Shown here: positions 17,658 through 27,641 of the stretch, one piece after another | Layout of the letters: each line of letters opens with the position of its first letter | How positions within the stretch are numbered: position 1 is the first letter of the stretch | NCBI GenBank assembly: GCA_004367505.1 | Contig: SFCB01000194.1 | Span: 1-63,386 of the forward strand | DNA: 63,386 bases | Origin: Chloroflexi bacterium OHK40 | GTDB taxonomy: Bacteria > Chloroflexota > Chloroflexia > Chloroflexales > Chloroflexaceae | Direction of reading: 5' to 3' | Position numbers and translations under genes: made by a program | The notes under the pieces: generated by a model | The model's database searches: none | What the model was told of the DNA's origin: nothing | What the model saw: only the letters and a program-made list of their open reading frames with translations

Positions 17658-18389
17658 TTAGCGCTTCTCATCGATCCGGTCCTCGCGCCAGCGGAAGACG
17701 AACTGCTTATCGCTCGCCCGGTCGCGACGGAAGCGCCAGAGGCGGGTGGGCCGCCCCCGACCCTCGCGCGTATGCTCGGTCTCCTCCAACAGGTCGGACT
17801 CCTTGATCTTGCGGTAGAAGTTGCCCTTATCGAGCTTCTCACCGAGGATCTGCTCGTAGATATGCTTCAGCTCGAGGATGGAGAAGAGCTCGGGGAGAAG
17901 CTGGAAGGCCAGGGTCGTGTACTCAAGCTTGGAGCGCAGCCGCGAGATGGCGTAGGCCAGCACCTGGTCGTGATCAAAGGCGAGCCGCTCGGGGAGGGCG
18001 CGCACCGGCCACCAGCGTACGTCGGTGCTCTCCTCGCTCACCTTGATCTTCTGGGCATCGGCACGGACCAGGGCGATATAGGCCACGCTGATCACCCGCG
18101 TGCGCGGGTCGCGGTGGACGTCGCCAAAGGTATAGAGCTGCTCCAGGTAGACATCGTGGACGCCGGTTTCCTCCTCTAGCTCGCGCCGCGCCGCTTCCTC
18201 AAGCGACTCGTCCATGTTGATAAAGCCGCCGGGGATGGCCCAGAAGCCCTCGTAGGGCCAGCGGCGCCGCTGGACCAGGAGCACGTGCAGCTCCTGGCTG
18301 ATTAAGGTGAAGATCACCACATCCACTGTCACCGAGGGGCGTTCGTAGCGGCTCGGGTCGTAGGTTTGCGCGTTCTCCTCCGGCTCCAT
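17658..18389 (-). CDS. Nudix hydrolase with winged-helix C-terminus (NrtR-like regulator)
   Basis: A 243-residue protein with an N-terminal Nudix domain and a C-terminal winged helix, the NrtR architecture that represses NAD-related genes in response to ADP-ribose. The Nudix box fits the consensus in full (Gly55 to Val77, REL at 69-71, EE at 73-74), so unlike some repressors it may still hydrolyse its ligand. The C-terminal part (YRKIKESDLLEET...GRGRPTRLWRF) is typical of the DNA-binding half. A perfect palindrome overlies its own transcription start, which suggests autoregulation. No NAD gene is next to it, so remote targets are possible; a plain Nudix enzyme is the alternative. Confidence 0.85.
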   Translation of the reverse strand: MEPEENAQTYDPSRYERPSVTVDVVIFTLISQELHVLLVQRRRWPYEGFWAIPGGFINMDESLEEAARRELEEETGVHDVYLEQLYTFGDVHRDPRTRVISVAYIALVRADAQKIKVSEESTDVRWWPVRALPERLAFDHDQVLAYAISRLRSKLEYTTLAFQLLPELFSILELKHIYEQILGEKLDKGNFYRKIKESDLLEETEHTREGRGRPTRLWRFRRDRASDKQFVFRWREDRIDEKR

Positions 18390-18405
18390 GCGGCTGCTCC
18401 ATTAA

Positions 18406-18424
18406 TAGTGTATGTTCTACACTA
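18406..18424. promoter_or_regulatory. Palindromic operator of the Nudix regulator
   Basis: Perfect 7-bp arms TAGTGTA and TACACTA with a 5-base centre, extended by partly matching AT-rich flanks. It begins directly after the -10 element and covers the expected transcription start, 17 bases before the ATG. That is a classic repressor position. Assignment to the adjacent regulator is inference. Confidence 0.7.
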
Positions 18425-18453
18425 ATTGTAGCGCCCGCCTGAAGCGCTGTCAA
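18425..18453 (-). promoter_or_regulatory. Near-consensus sigma70 promoter of the Nudix regulator
   Basis: TTGACA (18448-18453), a 17-base spacer and TACAAT (18425-18430) on the minus strand. The operator abuts the -10. A GGAG ribosome site follows before the ATG. Confidence 0.8.
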
Positions 18454-18551
18454 GCCCTCTCCTGGCCAGGGTAGCGCAAGCCCGAGGCACCAGGAGCCGG
18501 AGCACCGCGCGTGGATGGCGCTCTGACGCGCCTCAGCCCGCTGCCGGCGGC

Positions 18552-19607
18552 TCAATCCTGCCGAGTAAGGCCCTGGAGCAGCACCACCCGCCCGGCGGCG
18601 GCGCGGGCGAGGCGGTCGCGGAGGGCGCGGGCCAGCCCGCTCGTGCCGAAGTCGCGGGCGAGGATACGGCCGGGGGCGCGGGCGTCGAGCGCGCGGAGGG
18701 CGGCATAGAGCCGCCGGGCGATGGCGGCGTGGTCGTCGGCGGGGCCGAGAGGCTCGATCGCGGCGCCGAGGCCAGCGAAGAGGGCAGCATCCTCATCCGG
18801 CACCAGCAGGCCCACCGTCCGGCCGGCGGCCAGATCGGCCTCAGCCTCGGTGCGCAGCCAGGCGCGGGCGGGATCGGTAGGGCCAACGACGAGCCAGAGC
18901 GCGCTTTCCGGGGCGTAGTGGCGCTCCAACAGGCCGGGCGAGCGCATCGTCTCCTTCGGGGAAGCGCGACTACCGAGGGCAACTTCGCCAAGCAGTTCAC
19001 GCAGGGCTTCGAGGCTCACGCCACCAGGGCGGAGCAAGGTCGGCACCGGAGTGCTCAGGTCGAGCACGGTGGACTCAACGCCGATCGGGGTGGGGCCACC
19101 ATCGACAACGGCGGCGATCCGGCCGTCGAGGTCGGCGAGCACATGGGCGGCGCTGGTGGGGCTGGTGTGACCAAAGCGATTGGCGCTGGGCGCCGCAATC
19201 GGGCTACCGGCGGCGGCGATCAGGGCGCGGGCCACGGGGTGAGCCGGCAGGCGCACGGCCACCGTGGGGCCGCCCGCCGTGACCGCCAGGGGCACGTTGG
19301 GGGCGCGGGGAAGCACCAGGGTGAGGGGGCCGGGCCAGAAGGCCGTCGCGAGCCGCTCGGCGACGGGCGGCACCGACACCGTCACGCGGGGCAGGTCGTC
19401 GGGGCTGGCAAGATGCACGATCAGCGGGTCGCTGGCGGGGCGGCCCTTGGCGGCGAAAATCGCCGCGACGGCGGACGGGCGTAGGGCATCGCCGCCGAGG
19501 CCATAGACCGTCTCGGTGGGGAAGGCCACGAGCTCGCCGGCCCGCAGGAGGGCGGCGGCCGTGGCGATCCCTGCCGTGTCAGCGGAGAGGATCTGAGTGG
19601 ACGACAT
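18552..19607 (-). CDS. Threonylcarbamoyl-AMP synthase, Sua5 type
   Basis: A 351-residue protein made of the YrdC domain (about 1-205) plus the C-terminal Sua5 domain. It makes threonylcarbamoyl-AMP from threonine, bicarbonate and ATP, the first step of the t6A37 modification of ANN-decoding tRNAs. Visible motifs include FPTETVYGLGGDA, KGRPASDPL and SANRFGHTSPT. The longer length marks the Sua5 rather than TsaC form. ATG 19607 opens six residues before LSADTAGI; a TATAAT ends six bases upstream of it, suggesting a leaderless message. The gene downstream on the same strand is the Nudix regulator, separated by about 160 bases with its own promoter. Confidence 0.93.
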   Translation of the reverse strand: MSSTQILSADTAGIATAAALLRAGELVAFPTETVYGLGGDALRPSAVAAIFAAKGRPASDPLIVHLASPDDLPRVTVSVPPVAERLATAFWPGPLTLVLPRAPNVPLAVTAGGPTVAVRLPAHPVARALIAAAGSPIAAPSANRFGHTSPTSAAHVLADLDGRIAAVVDGGPTPIGVESTVLDLSTPVPTLLRPGGVSLEALRELLGEVALGSRASPKETMRSPGLLERHYAPESALWLVVGPTDPARAWLRTEAEADLAAGRTVGLLVPDEDAALFAGLGAAIEPLGPADDHAAIARRLYAALRALDARAPGRILARDFGTSGLARALRDRLARAAAGRVVLLQGLTRQD

Positions 19608-19613
19608 GGGGCC

Positions 19614-19619
19614 ATTATA
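19614..19619 (-). promoter_or_regulatory. TATAAT immediately before the Sua5-type gene
   Basis: A perfect -10 hexamer on the minus strand ends six bases before the ATG. The -35 position falls inside the adjacent hairpin and does not match consensus. If used, transcription would start at the start codon. Confidence 0.4.
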
Positions 19620-19621
19620 AC

Positions 19622-19664
19622 GGCAGGGCTGGAGCAGCCGCACCGAAGCTGCTCCAGCCCTGCC
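19622..19664. terminator. Perfect 17-bp GC hairpin
   Basis: Arms GGCAGGGCTGGAGCAGC and its exact complement flank a 9-base loop. It lies 21 bases after the stop of the minus-strand SDR gene and just before the Sua5-type promoter. Read in the SDR direction it is followed by GTTATAATGG rather than a U-run, so termination would be by structure alone or with help from Rho. Confidence 0.6.
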
Positions 19665-19684
19665 ATGTGCCAGGGACAAGCGCG

Positions 19685-20611
19685 TTACGCACCCAGGGCG
19701 ATCACCTCATCGACGGGCAGGCGCTCATCGAGCCAGGCGCGGATGCTCGGGTAGCGCAAGGTGAGGGCGAGATCGTGCTTGAGCCGGCGATTGTCGAGCC
19801 GCACGGAGGCGCTCAGCGTCCCGATGACCGTCGGGTCCAGGCCGGCGGCGAGGGCCGCGGCAGGCGAGAAGGTGCGTGGCGGCACCATACCCAGGCGCTG
19901 GCGCACCTCGCTCAACAGCTCAATCTGGCGCAGCGGCTCATCGTCGCCCACATTGTAGATCGCGCCGGGCTGCCCATCAACGGCAACACGCTCAAGCACA
20001 TCCACCAGGTCGGCGATATGGATATGGGAGACGTAGTTGCGGCCATCGCCGTAGATCGTGGCCATCCCGCTCTCCACGGCCTCCACCGGATCGCGCCCGG
20101 GGCCGTAGATCGCGGCCACCCGCAGGATGATCGCGGGGAAGCGGTGGTCGCGGGCGGCGCCCATGATAGTGCGCTCGGCCTCAGCGAGCACCTCACCGAG
20201 GGGGAAGCTCGGCGCAACCGGGTGGTCCTCGCTCACGAGCGCGTCGCCCGCGTCGCCGTAGGGAGCCACGCTGGAGCTGAAGACGTAGGCGCGAACGGAG
20301 CGGGCGCGGGAGCAGGCGGCGATCAGGTTCTGGTTGCCGTCCACGTAGGTGCGGCGAACCGAGCCATTCTCGATCGCGAGGCGCGAGGTGAGATTATAGA
20401 CGTAGTCGACGCCGTCGGCGACGCCGGAGAGGGTTTCGGCGCGGGTCACATCGCCGATCCAGACGCACATGCCACGGGCGGCGAGCCGCTCGACGGTGGG
20501 GCTATCGGGGTTGCGCACGAGGCCACGCACACGGTGACCACGCGCGAGGAGCCGCTCTGCCAGCTGCGAGCCCACATAGCCGGATGCGCCTGCGATCAGG
20601 TAGTACGCCAT
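19685..20611 (-). CDS. Extended/atypical SDR (NAD-dependent epimerase/dehydratase family), catalytic Tyr/Lys missing
   Basis: A 308-residue Rossmann protein with the nucleotide motif GASGYVG (8-14), NTF-type segments and conserved YGPGRD and FSSSVAPYG. In active members a YxxxK dyad precedes xAE; here the aligned stretch is PLGEVLAEAE (138-142), so Tyr and Lys are replaced by Leu138 and Leu142. The upstream serine run (Ser112-114) is kept. It probably binds NAD(P) or acts without classic chemistry, as in atypical SDRs. ATG 20611 was taken; the frame has one further ATG four codons upstream. Confidence 0.82.
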   Translation of the reverse strand: MAYYLIAGASGYVGSQLAERLLARGHRVRGLVRNPDSPTVERLAARGMCVWIGDVTRAETLSGVADGVDYVYNLTSRLAIENGSVRRTYVDGNQNLIAACSRARSVRAYVFSSSVAPYGDAGDALVSEDHPVAPSFPLGEVLAEAERTIMGAARDHRFPAIILRVAAIYGPGRDPVEAVESGMATIYGDGRNYVSHIHIADLVDVLERVAVDGQPGAIYNVGDDEPLRQIELLSEVRQRLGMVPPRTFSPAAALAAGLDPTVIGTLSASVRLDNRRLKHDLALTLRYPSIRAWLDERLPVDEVIALGA

Positions 20612-20866
20612 AGTCCACCTCATGTACGCTGAGAGCGAGGCCAGAAGCCCACGGGGGCCGCTGATTGGCGACGGTGCCAGCCTCGCTGATCCACAGGTTG
20701 CAGGCTGCCCCCGATCTCTCGCACGACGGCGTGATCCGACCTGTTCAGGTGCAGCGATAGCCCTGAGTTTAGCACCTTTCGGCGCAGAGTGCTACACGCT
20801 GTGGCGGGAGCACCCTGTGCATTCGCGGTGCGAAAGCTGTGATTTTCAGGGCACCCCCGCCGTGGC
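20612..20866. other. Intergenic, no gene seen
   Basis: This 255-base stretch between the atypical SDR start and the malate synthase stop holds no convincing frame, strong promoter or long hairpin. It must contain the SDR promoter, but I could not pick one with confidence. Confidence 0.6.
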
Positions 20867-22465
<1,599 letters not shown>

Positions 22466-22509
22466 CGATCGTCCTTTCTTTTCACATCGTGGAAGTCGGT
22501 TTCATGATC

Positions 22510-22518
22510 ATTATAGCA
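22510..22518 (-). promoter_or_regulatory. Extended -10 for aceB
   Basis: Minus strand TGCTATAAT: perfect -10 with the TGn extension, 44 bases before the aceB ATG. The -35 region is all G/C and does not match. Confidence 0.6.
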
Positions 22519-22848
22519 GACGCGGGGCCGCTCCGCGCGGGGCATGTGTGGCGGTGCGGGCCGGTGGACGTGGCACGCTCGCACCCCACGTGTACGACCG
22601 AAGGATGATGGTGGTTCTCTTGCGCGCCGTAGGCGAATCCGCAACGGCCCGCTATCTTCCTGGCACGGCGGTCGCTTCTCTGGGGGCGGGGTCGTGCGGG
22701 CTGGCGTTCTAACCCGTCGTGAACCACGAAGTCCACGCCAGGGCGGCGAAGGTCTGCCGCCGGGTACCGGGCCAGTGGTGAGCCCGCTCGTAACAGGAGG
22801 ACGGCTGCGCGACACTGGGATTGTGCAACCGTAGTAGAGGAGGTGCAG
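22519..22848. other. Intergenic between divergent genes, no gene seen
   Basis: 330 bases between the aceB promoter and the flavoprotein start. Frames here are short and have no recognisable product. The last 15 bases include a strong AGAGGAGG ribosome site for the flavoprotein. No clear sigma70 promoter for that gene was found. Confidence 0.6.
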
Positions 22849-24225
22849 GTGGCTGAACAGTACGATGTGATCGTGATTGGTGCCGGCCAGTCCGGTGGGC
22901 CGCTGGCGGGTGAGTTTGCGCGGGCGGGCCGTACGGTGGCGGTGGTGGAGCGTGCGCACGTTGGTGGCACCTGCGTCAATGTAGGTTGCACCCCGACCAA
23001 GACGATGGTCGCGAGCGCGCGGATGGCCTACCTTGCCCGTCGAGGGGCCGACTACGGCATCGATACCGGGCCAGTGCGCGTTGACCTGGCGCGTGTGCGG
23101 GAGCGCAAGCGCCAGATGGTGGAGCGCTGGCGGAGCGGGAGCGAGCGCAGCCTGGCCGGCACGGGCGTGGAGTTGCTGATGGGCGAGGCGTCCTTTACGG
23201 GTCCCCGGCGCGTGGCGGTGCGCCTGAATGGCGGCGGTGAGCGTGAGCTGGAGGCGGAACTCGTGCTGGTCAATGCCGGCGCTCGCTCGGCCATCCCCGA
23301 TCTGCCCGGCCTCGCCGAGTTGCCCTTCCTCGACTCAACCTCGATCATGGAGCTCGGCGAGCTGCCAGAGCACCTGCTCGTGCTCGGCGGTGGCTATATC
23401 GGTCTCGAGTTCGGGCAGATGTTCCGCCGCTTCGGGAGCGCGGTGACGATCGTGCAGCGCGGCCCGCGCCTGCTGGCCCGCGAGGATGGCGATGTCGCCG
23501 AGGCGGTGGCTGGCATCCTGCGCGAGGATGGGATCGAGATCCTGCTTGACACCAGCGCGGTGAGCGTGGCAGGGCGCCCGGGCGAGATCCGCCTCACGGT
23601 GCGCACGCCCCTGGGCGCGCGCGTGATCGAAGGATCGCACCTGCTTGTCGCGACGGGCCGGCGACCGAACAGCGACCGGCTGGGGCTCGAAGTGGCCGGG
23701 ATCGCCGTCGATGAGCGCGGCAACATCCAGGTGAACGAACGGCTGGAAACGACGGCGGAAGGGGTATACGCCATGGGCGACATCACCGGCGGCCCGGCCT
23801 TTACCCATATCTCCTACGACGACTACCGCATCCTGCGGGCGAACCTGCTGCGCGGCGAGCAGGCGACCACCCGGGGGCGTATGGTGCCCTACACCGTCTT
23901 CATCGACCCGCAGCTCGGGCGCGTGGGCCTTGGCGAAGAGGATGCGCGCAAAGCGGGCCGGGCGGTCAAGGTGGCCCGCCTGCCGATGGACCGGGTGGCG
24001 CGGGCGCTCGAGGTTGGCGAGGCGCGGGGCCTGATGAAGGCGGTGGTCGATGCGGAGAGCGGGCAGATCCTTGGCACGGCGGTGCTCGGCATCGAGGGCG
24101 GCGAGATCATGAGCATGATCCAGCTGGCGATGATGGGCGGGCTGCCCTACACCAACCTGCGCGACGGCGTCTTCGCGCACCCGACCCTGGCCGAAGCGCT
24201 CAACAATCTCTTTTCGAGCATCTAG
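22849..24225 (+). CDS. Pyridine nucleotide-disulfide oxidoreductase (mercuric reductase-like)
   Basis: A 458-residue FAD enzyme of the class I flavoprotein disulfide reductase family. FAD motif GAGQSGG (11-17), redox-active disulfide Cys42/Cys47 in GGTCVNVGCTPTK, NAD(P) motif GGGYIGLE, second FAD motif YAMGDI, and dimerisation domain with the His-Glu pair in FAHPTLAEALNN. It lacks the N-terminal HMA domain and C-terminal Cys pair of MerA, so mercury reduction is unlikely; thiol or quinone reduction is more plausible. I set the start at GTG 22849, spaced correctly from AGGAGG; a GTG two codons earlier overlaps that site. Confidence 0.88.
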   Translation: MAEQYDVIVIGAGQSGGPLAGEFARAGRTVAVVERAHVGGTCVNVGCTPTKTMVASARMAYLARRGADYGIDTGPVRVDLARVRERKRQMVERWRSGSERSLAGTGVELLMGEASFTGPRRVAVRLNGGGERELEAELVLVNAGARSAIPDLPGLAELPFLDSTSIMELGELPEHLLVLGGGYIGLEFGQMFRRFGSAVTIVQRGPRLLAREDGDVAEAVAGILREDGIEILLDTSAVSVAGRPGEIRLTVRTPLGARVIEGSHLLVATGRRPNSDRLGLEVAGIAVDERGNIQVNERLETTAEGVYAMGDITGGPAFTHISYDDYRILRANLLRGEQATTRGRMVPYTVFIDPQLGRVGLGEEDARKAGRAVKVARLPMDRVARALEVGEARGLMKAVVDAESGQILGTAVLGIEGGEIMSMIQLAMMGGLPYTNLRDGVFAHPTLAEALNNLFSSI

Positions 24226-24356
24226 CGTAGCGGGGGAGCCATCAGCACGCCCGGCGGCGCACGCCGAGGATGAGCGCTCGGCGAAGCCGGCCCAGCCGGC
24301 GGCCCCGCGCTGGTGGGGGCGGCTGCGCGCCTGGTACACGCGCGAGGCGCGAGGGC

Positions 24357-25262
24357 TTACGGCCCGGGCGCGCCATAGCGGCGCCACCCGTCGAGGCAGG
24401 CGCGGATGAGCGCGATGCCCGAAGCCACGCTCGTCTCGTGGCCTGGCCCGGCGCCATAGACCGAGACGACAGCGGCGGCGGCGACCATGCCGGTGGCCAT
24501 CACCGTGTCGATCGCGGCGGCGACGGTGGGCAGATCGGGGCCGTGGGGTTCGCCGGTACCGTGGTTGGGCACCAGGCTCACATCGAGGATGTCGGAGTCG
24601 ATATGCAGGTAGAGCAGGTCGCAGCGGTTGGCGAGCGCCCGCACCGTGGCGGCGAGGTCGGCGCCTGGCCGGCCCGGCCCCACGGCGGCCACCGTCGTGG
24701 CAGTGGCCGCGATCAGCCGGGCCTCGGGCTCGTCGAGGTTACGCACATCCACCAGCACGATCCGGTCGGTCGGCAGCGGGGCGAGCACCCCGGCAAGCTC
24801 GCGCCAGGCTGGCAGCGCCAGGCCAGCGCAGACCGCCACGGGCATGCCGCCGAGCATGCCGGAGAGCGTGGTGCCGGGTGTGTTGAAGTCGCCGTGGGCA
24901 TCTAGCCAGACGAGGCCTACCCGCGTGGCCGGGCCGTGGGCGCGCTGCAGCCCGCCGAAGACGCCGACGCTGTGGGTGCAATCGCCGCCAGTGACGAGCA
25001 CGGCGCGGCCGGCGCGGCGCCCGGCGGCCACCGCATCGGCGATCGCGGCGCACACCTGGCCGAGGGCCGTGGGCCGATCATCGCTGAGCCTGCCGACTGG
25101 CAGGGTCGGCTCGCCGTAGACCACCGGGATGCCAGGCTCCCAGTAGACCGCCGAGGCGACGTACGCATCAAGTGCCCGTTCATCGTCGGTGGCAGGCGTG
25201 CTGCCGCGATAGCGCACACCCACAACTTCGAGGCCAGAGGGTGGGTGGTGGGCGGTAAACAT
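24357..25262 (-). CDS. Arginase/agmatinase (ureohydrolase) family protein with altered metal motif
   Basis: A 301-residue ureohydrolase-fold protein. Metal ligands are visible in DAHGDFNT (Asp121, His123, Asp125) and HIDSDILD (Asp222, Asp224). The first motif, GGDH in active enzymes, reads GGDCTHS (92-98), with Cys95 at the usual His position and His97 two residues on. It may therefore bind one metal or use Cys. The arginase-like ending (AGPGHETS) is present. Substrate cannot be assigned: arginine, formimidoylglutamate or another guanidino compound. ATG 25262 begins the conserved part. The 131 bases between it and the flavoprotein hold no gene. Confidence 0.78.
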   Translation of the reverse strand: MFTAHHPPSGLEVVGVRYRGSTPATDDERALDAYVASAVYWEPGIPVVYGEPTLPVGRLSDDRPTALGQVCAAIADAVAAGRRAGRAVLVTGGDCTHSVGVFGGLQRAHGPATRVGLVWLDAHGDFNTPGTTLSGMLGGMPVAVCAGLALPAWRELAGVLAPLPTDRIVLVDVRNLDEPEARLIAATATTVAAVGPGRPGADLAATVRALANRCDLLYLHIDSDILDVSLVPNHGTGEPHGPDLPTVAAAIDTVMATGMVAAAAVVSVYGAGPGHETSVASGIALIRACLDGWRRYGAPGP

Positions 25263-25304
25263 CGGGCATCTCCGTAGATCAAACGGACAGGGGAGCACGC
25301 AGGC

Positions 25305-25561
25305 TCACGCTAGCTGGACCGATGGCGTAAGCCCCAGCAGGCCGAGGGCCTGTGCGACGTTCGCCTCATCACCGTGCTCGCGGACGAGCCCGAGCAGCGG
25401 AAAAACAGACAGATCCTGCCACAGGAGTAGGCCGGGCGTCCATGCCCCGGCGCAGGCGCACGCCGTTGCGACGGAGGAGCGTGCGTACGGCGGCCACCTG
25501 GTCGCTGTGGCCAAAGATCGGCGTGGGCAGGCGAAGGCGTCGGGCCGTGGACAGAATCGTA
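25305..25561 (-). pseudogene. Possible frameshifted gene remnant
   Basis: Between the arginase-like and Kup genes, two overlapping minus-strand frames look protein-like in sequence. The upstream part (about 25443-25545) reads LRLPTPIFGHSDQVAAVRTL and on to RLRRGM; the downstream part (about 25305-25445) reads WTPGLLLWQDLSVFPLLGL and on to LGLTPSVQLA. A frame change near 25436-25445 would join them into one small protein. I do not recognise it. It could equally be chance in a GC-rich gap. Confidence 0.3.
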
Positions 25562-27520
25562 TCACATCTCCACGGCCGTCCCGATCTCAACCACCTGGGC
25601 GGGCGGGAGGCGAAAGAAGTCGGCGGCGCTGGTGGCATTGCGCTGCATCACCGAGTAGATCTGCTCGCGCCAGTGGGCCATTCCGGGCAGCTCGGAGGGG
25701 ATGGCCTTCGTGCGGCTGATAAAATACGGCACACTCTGCGGGTCGAACTTATGCCCCGAGAGCTTGAGCCGGGCGAGCGCCCGTGGCACATTGGGCTCTT
25801 CCATAAAGCCGTAGCGGATCGTGACCTTGATGAAGCCCTGACCAAGGGGTGTGGCCGTCAGTCGCTCCTTCTTGGGCACGTGGGGGCGGTTATCGATCTG
25901 GACATTCACGAGCAGGACCGTCTCGTGGATCACGCCGTTGTACTGGAGGTTGGCCACCAGGGCAGCCGGGGCGCCGTTGGGGTTGGCACTCATAAAGACT
26001 GCGGTGCCCCGGGCGCGCAGCGGCGGCTCGGTGCGGCAGGTCGTCAGCATCAAATCCAGATCCTGCTCCAGGTTCTGCTCGCGCTGGTTGACGATCCGGC
26101 TGCCCCGTTTCCAGGTTGTCATAATGGTAAAGATCGAGATCGCGGTAACGATCGGGAACCAGCCGCCCTGGGGGATCTTCACAAGGTTTGCGCCGAGGAA
26201 AGCCAGATCAACGAGCAGGAAGAAGCCGACCAGCAGCGCGACGCGCCAGCGAGGCCACTTCCAGCGGTCGCGGGCAACCACGCTGAAGATCAGCGTGGTG
26301 ATCGCCATCGTCGAGGTGACGGCGATGCCATAGGCGGCGGCCAGATTGCTGCTCGTGCGGAAGCCGACGACCACTGCGATGCAGGCGACCATCAGCAGCC
26401 AGTTGACGAAGGGGATGTAGATCTGGCCGAACTCGCGCGCGGAGGTATGGACGATCCGCAGGCGTGGGAGGAAGCCGAGGTTCTGGGCCTGCATCGTGAT
26501 CGAGAATGCGCCTGAGATCAGGGCCTGAGAGGCGATGATCGTGGCCGAGGTGGAGAGCACGACCATGGGGATCAGCGCCCAGTTCGGCGCCATGAGGTAG
26601 AAGGGGTTGACGGCGGCCTCTGGATTTTCGAGCAGCAGGGCCCCCTGGCCGAAGTAGTTGAGGAGAAGGGCGGGAAGCACCAGCGAGAACCAGGCCAGAG
26701 CGATCGGCTTCCGGCCGAAGTGGCCCATATCGGCGTAGAGCGCCTCGCCGCCGGTAACCACGAGGAAGACGGTGCCGAGGATCAGGAAAGCCTCGAGCCC
26801 ATCGGCGGCGAAAAAGCGCGCGGCGTGGATCGGGTTCACGGCAGCGAGCACGCCGGGGTTGCGCAGCAGGTTGACGATCCCGAGCAGCGCCAGCGTGCCG
26901 AACCAGAGCAGCATCACCGGGCCGAAGAGCCGTCCGATACTGGCGGTGCCCCGGCTCTGGATAAGGAAGAGCCCGACGATGATCGCCAGGGTGAGCGGAA
27001 TAACGAAGGGCTCGAACAGCGGTGTCGCGACCTTCAGGCCCTCGACGGCGCTGAGCACTGAGATGGCCGGGGTGATCACGCCGTCGCCGTAGAGCAGGGC
27101 GGCACCGAAAACGCCGAGCAGCACGAGCCAGCGCTTCTGGCTTGGCAGGAAGGGGCGAATGGGCGTGGCAAGGGCGGTCAGGGCCATGATCCCACCTTCG
27201 CCACCATTGTCGGCGCGCATAATAAAGCCAATATACTTGATCGAGATCACAATGATCAGCGACCAGAAGATCAGCGAGAGCACGCCGTAGACGTGGAAGG
27301 GCGTAGGGGCGATGCCGTGGGGCCCGTGGAAGCTCTCGCGCATGGCGTAGAGCGGCGAGGTGCCGATGTCGCCGTACACCACCCCGAGGGCGGTCAGCGA
27401 CAGCATAGCGAGGTAGCGCCCCCGCGGCGCTGCCACAGCGTAGGAATGGCCATCGTGCGCCGGATCGCCGGGTGTCGCCGTCGACTGGTCCTGCTGAGGC
27501 GCGTGTGTCTGTGTGCTCAT
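25562..27520 (-). CDS. kup: Kup/Trk-type potassium uptake protein
   Basis: A 652-residue K+/H+ symporter of the KUP/HAK/KT family. Signatures: GVVYGDIGTSPLYAMRE at the first membrane helix, NGGEGGIMAL, LYGDGVITPAISVLSAVEG and VTGGEALYADMGHFG. About 12 membrane helices occupy residues 35-450, followed by a cytoplasmic domain of about 180 residues. An N-terminal 27-residue extension of the frame runs into the promoter, so I start at ATG 27520. No regulatory riboswitch such as a c-di-AMP element is recognisable in the short leader. Confidence 0.95.
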   Translation of the reverse strand: MSTQTHAPQQDQSTATPGDPAHDGHSYAVAAPRGRYLAMLSLTALGVVYGDIGTSPLYAMRESFHGPHGIAPTPFHVYGVLSLIFWSLIIVISIKYIGFIMRADNGGEGGIMALTALATPIRPFLPSQKRWLVLLGVFGAALLYGDGVITPAISVLSAVEGLKVATPLFEPFVIPLTLAIIVGLFLIQSRGTASIGRLFGPVMLLWFGTLALLGIVNLLRNPGVLAAVNPIHAARFFAADGLEAFLILGTVFLVVTGGEALYADMGHFGRKPIALAWFSLVLPALLLNYFGQGALLLENPEAAVNPFYLMAPNWALIPMVVLSTSATIIASQALISGAFSITMQAQNLGFLPRLRIVHTSAREFGQIYIPFVNWLLMVACIAVVVGFRTSSNLAAAYGIAVTSTMAITTLIFSVVARDRWKWPRWRVALLVGFFLLVDLAFLGANLVKIPQGGWFPIVTAISIFTIMTTWKRGSRIVNQREQNLEQDLDLMLTTCRTEPPLRARGTAVFMSANPNGAPAALVANLQYNGVIHETVLLVNVQIDNRPHVPKKERLTATPLGQGFIKVTIRYGFMEEPNVPRALARLKLSGHKFDPQSVPYFISRTKAIPSELPGMAHWREQIYSVMQRNATSAADFFRLPPAQVVEIGTAVEM

Positions 27521-27581
27521 AGATCCATCAGTGTGAGCCCGGAGTGGCCGCCGCTCGCAGCGTCGAACTGGCTGCGCACCC

Positions 27582-27590
27582 ATCATAGCA
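27582..27590 (-). promoter_or_regulatory. Extended -10 for kup
   Basis: Minus strand TGCTATGAT lies 61 bases before the kup ATG. An imperfect palindrome (GGCACACTGTGCGCC) sits just upstream in the -35 area and could be an operator. Confidence 0.45.
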
Positions 27591-27641
27591 CGGCGCACAG
27601 TGTGCCCCCGCTACCAATGAGCATCGTCCGTACCGTGTCGG

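Noticed and set aside
22849-24225. Mercuric reductase (merA) with the MerR gene as part of a mer operon
   Set aside because: It lacks the N-terminal HMA domain and C-terminal Cys pair, and the MerR gene is 15 kb away beside a Zn/Cd ATPase.
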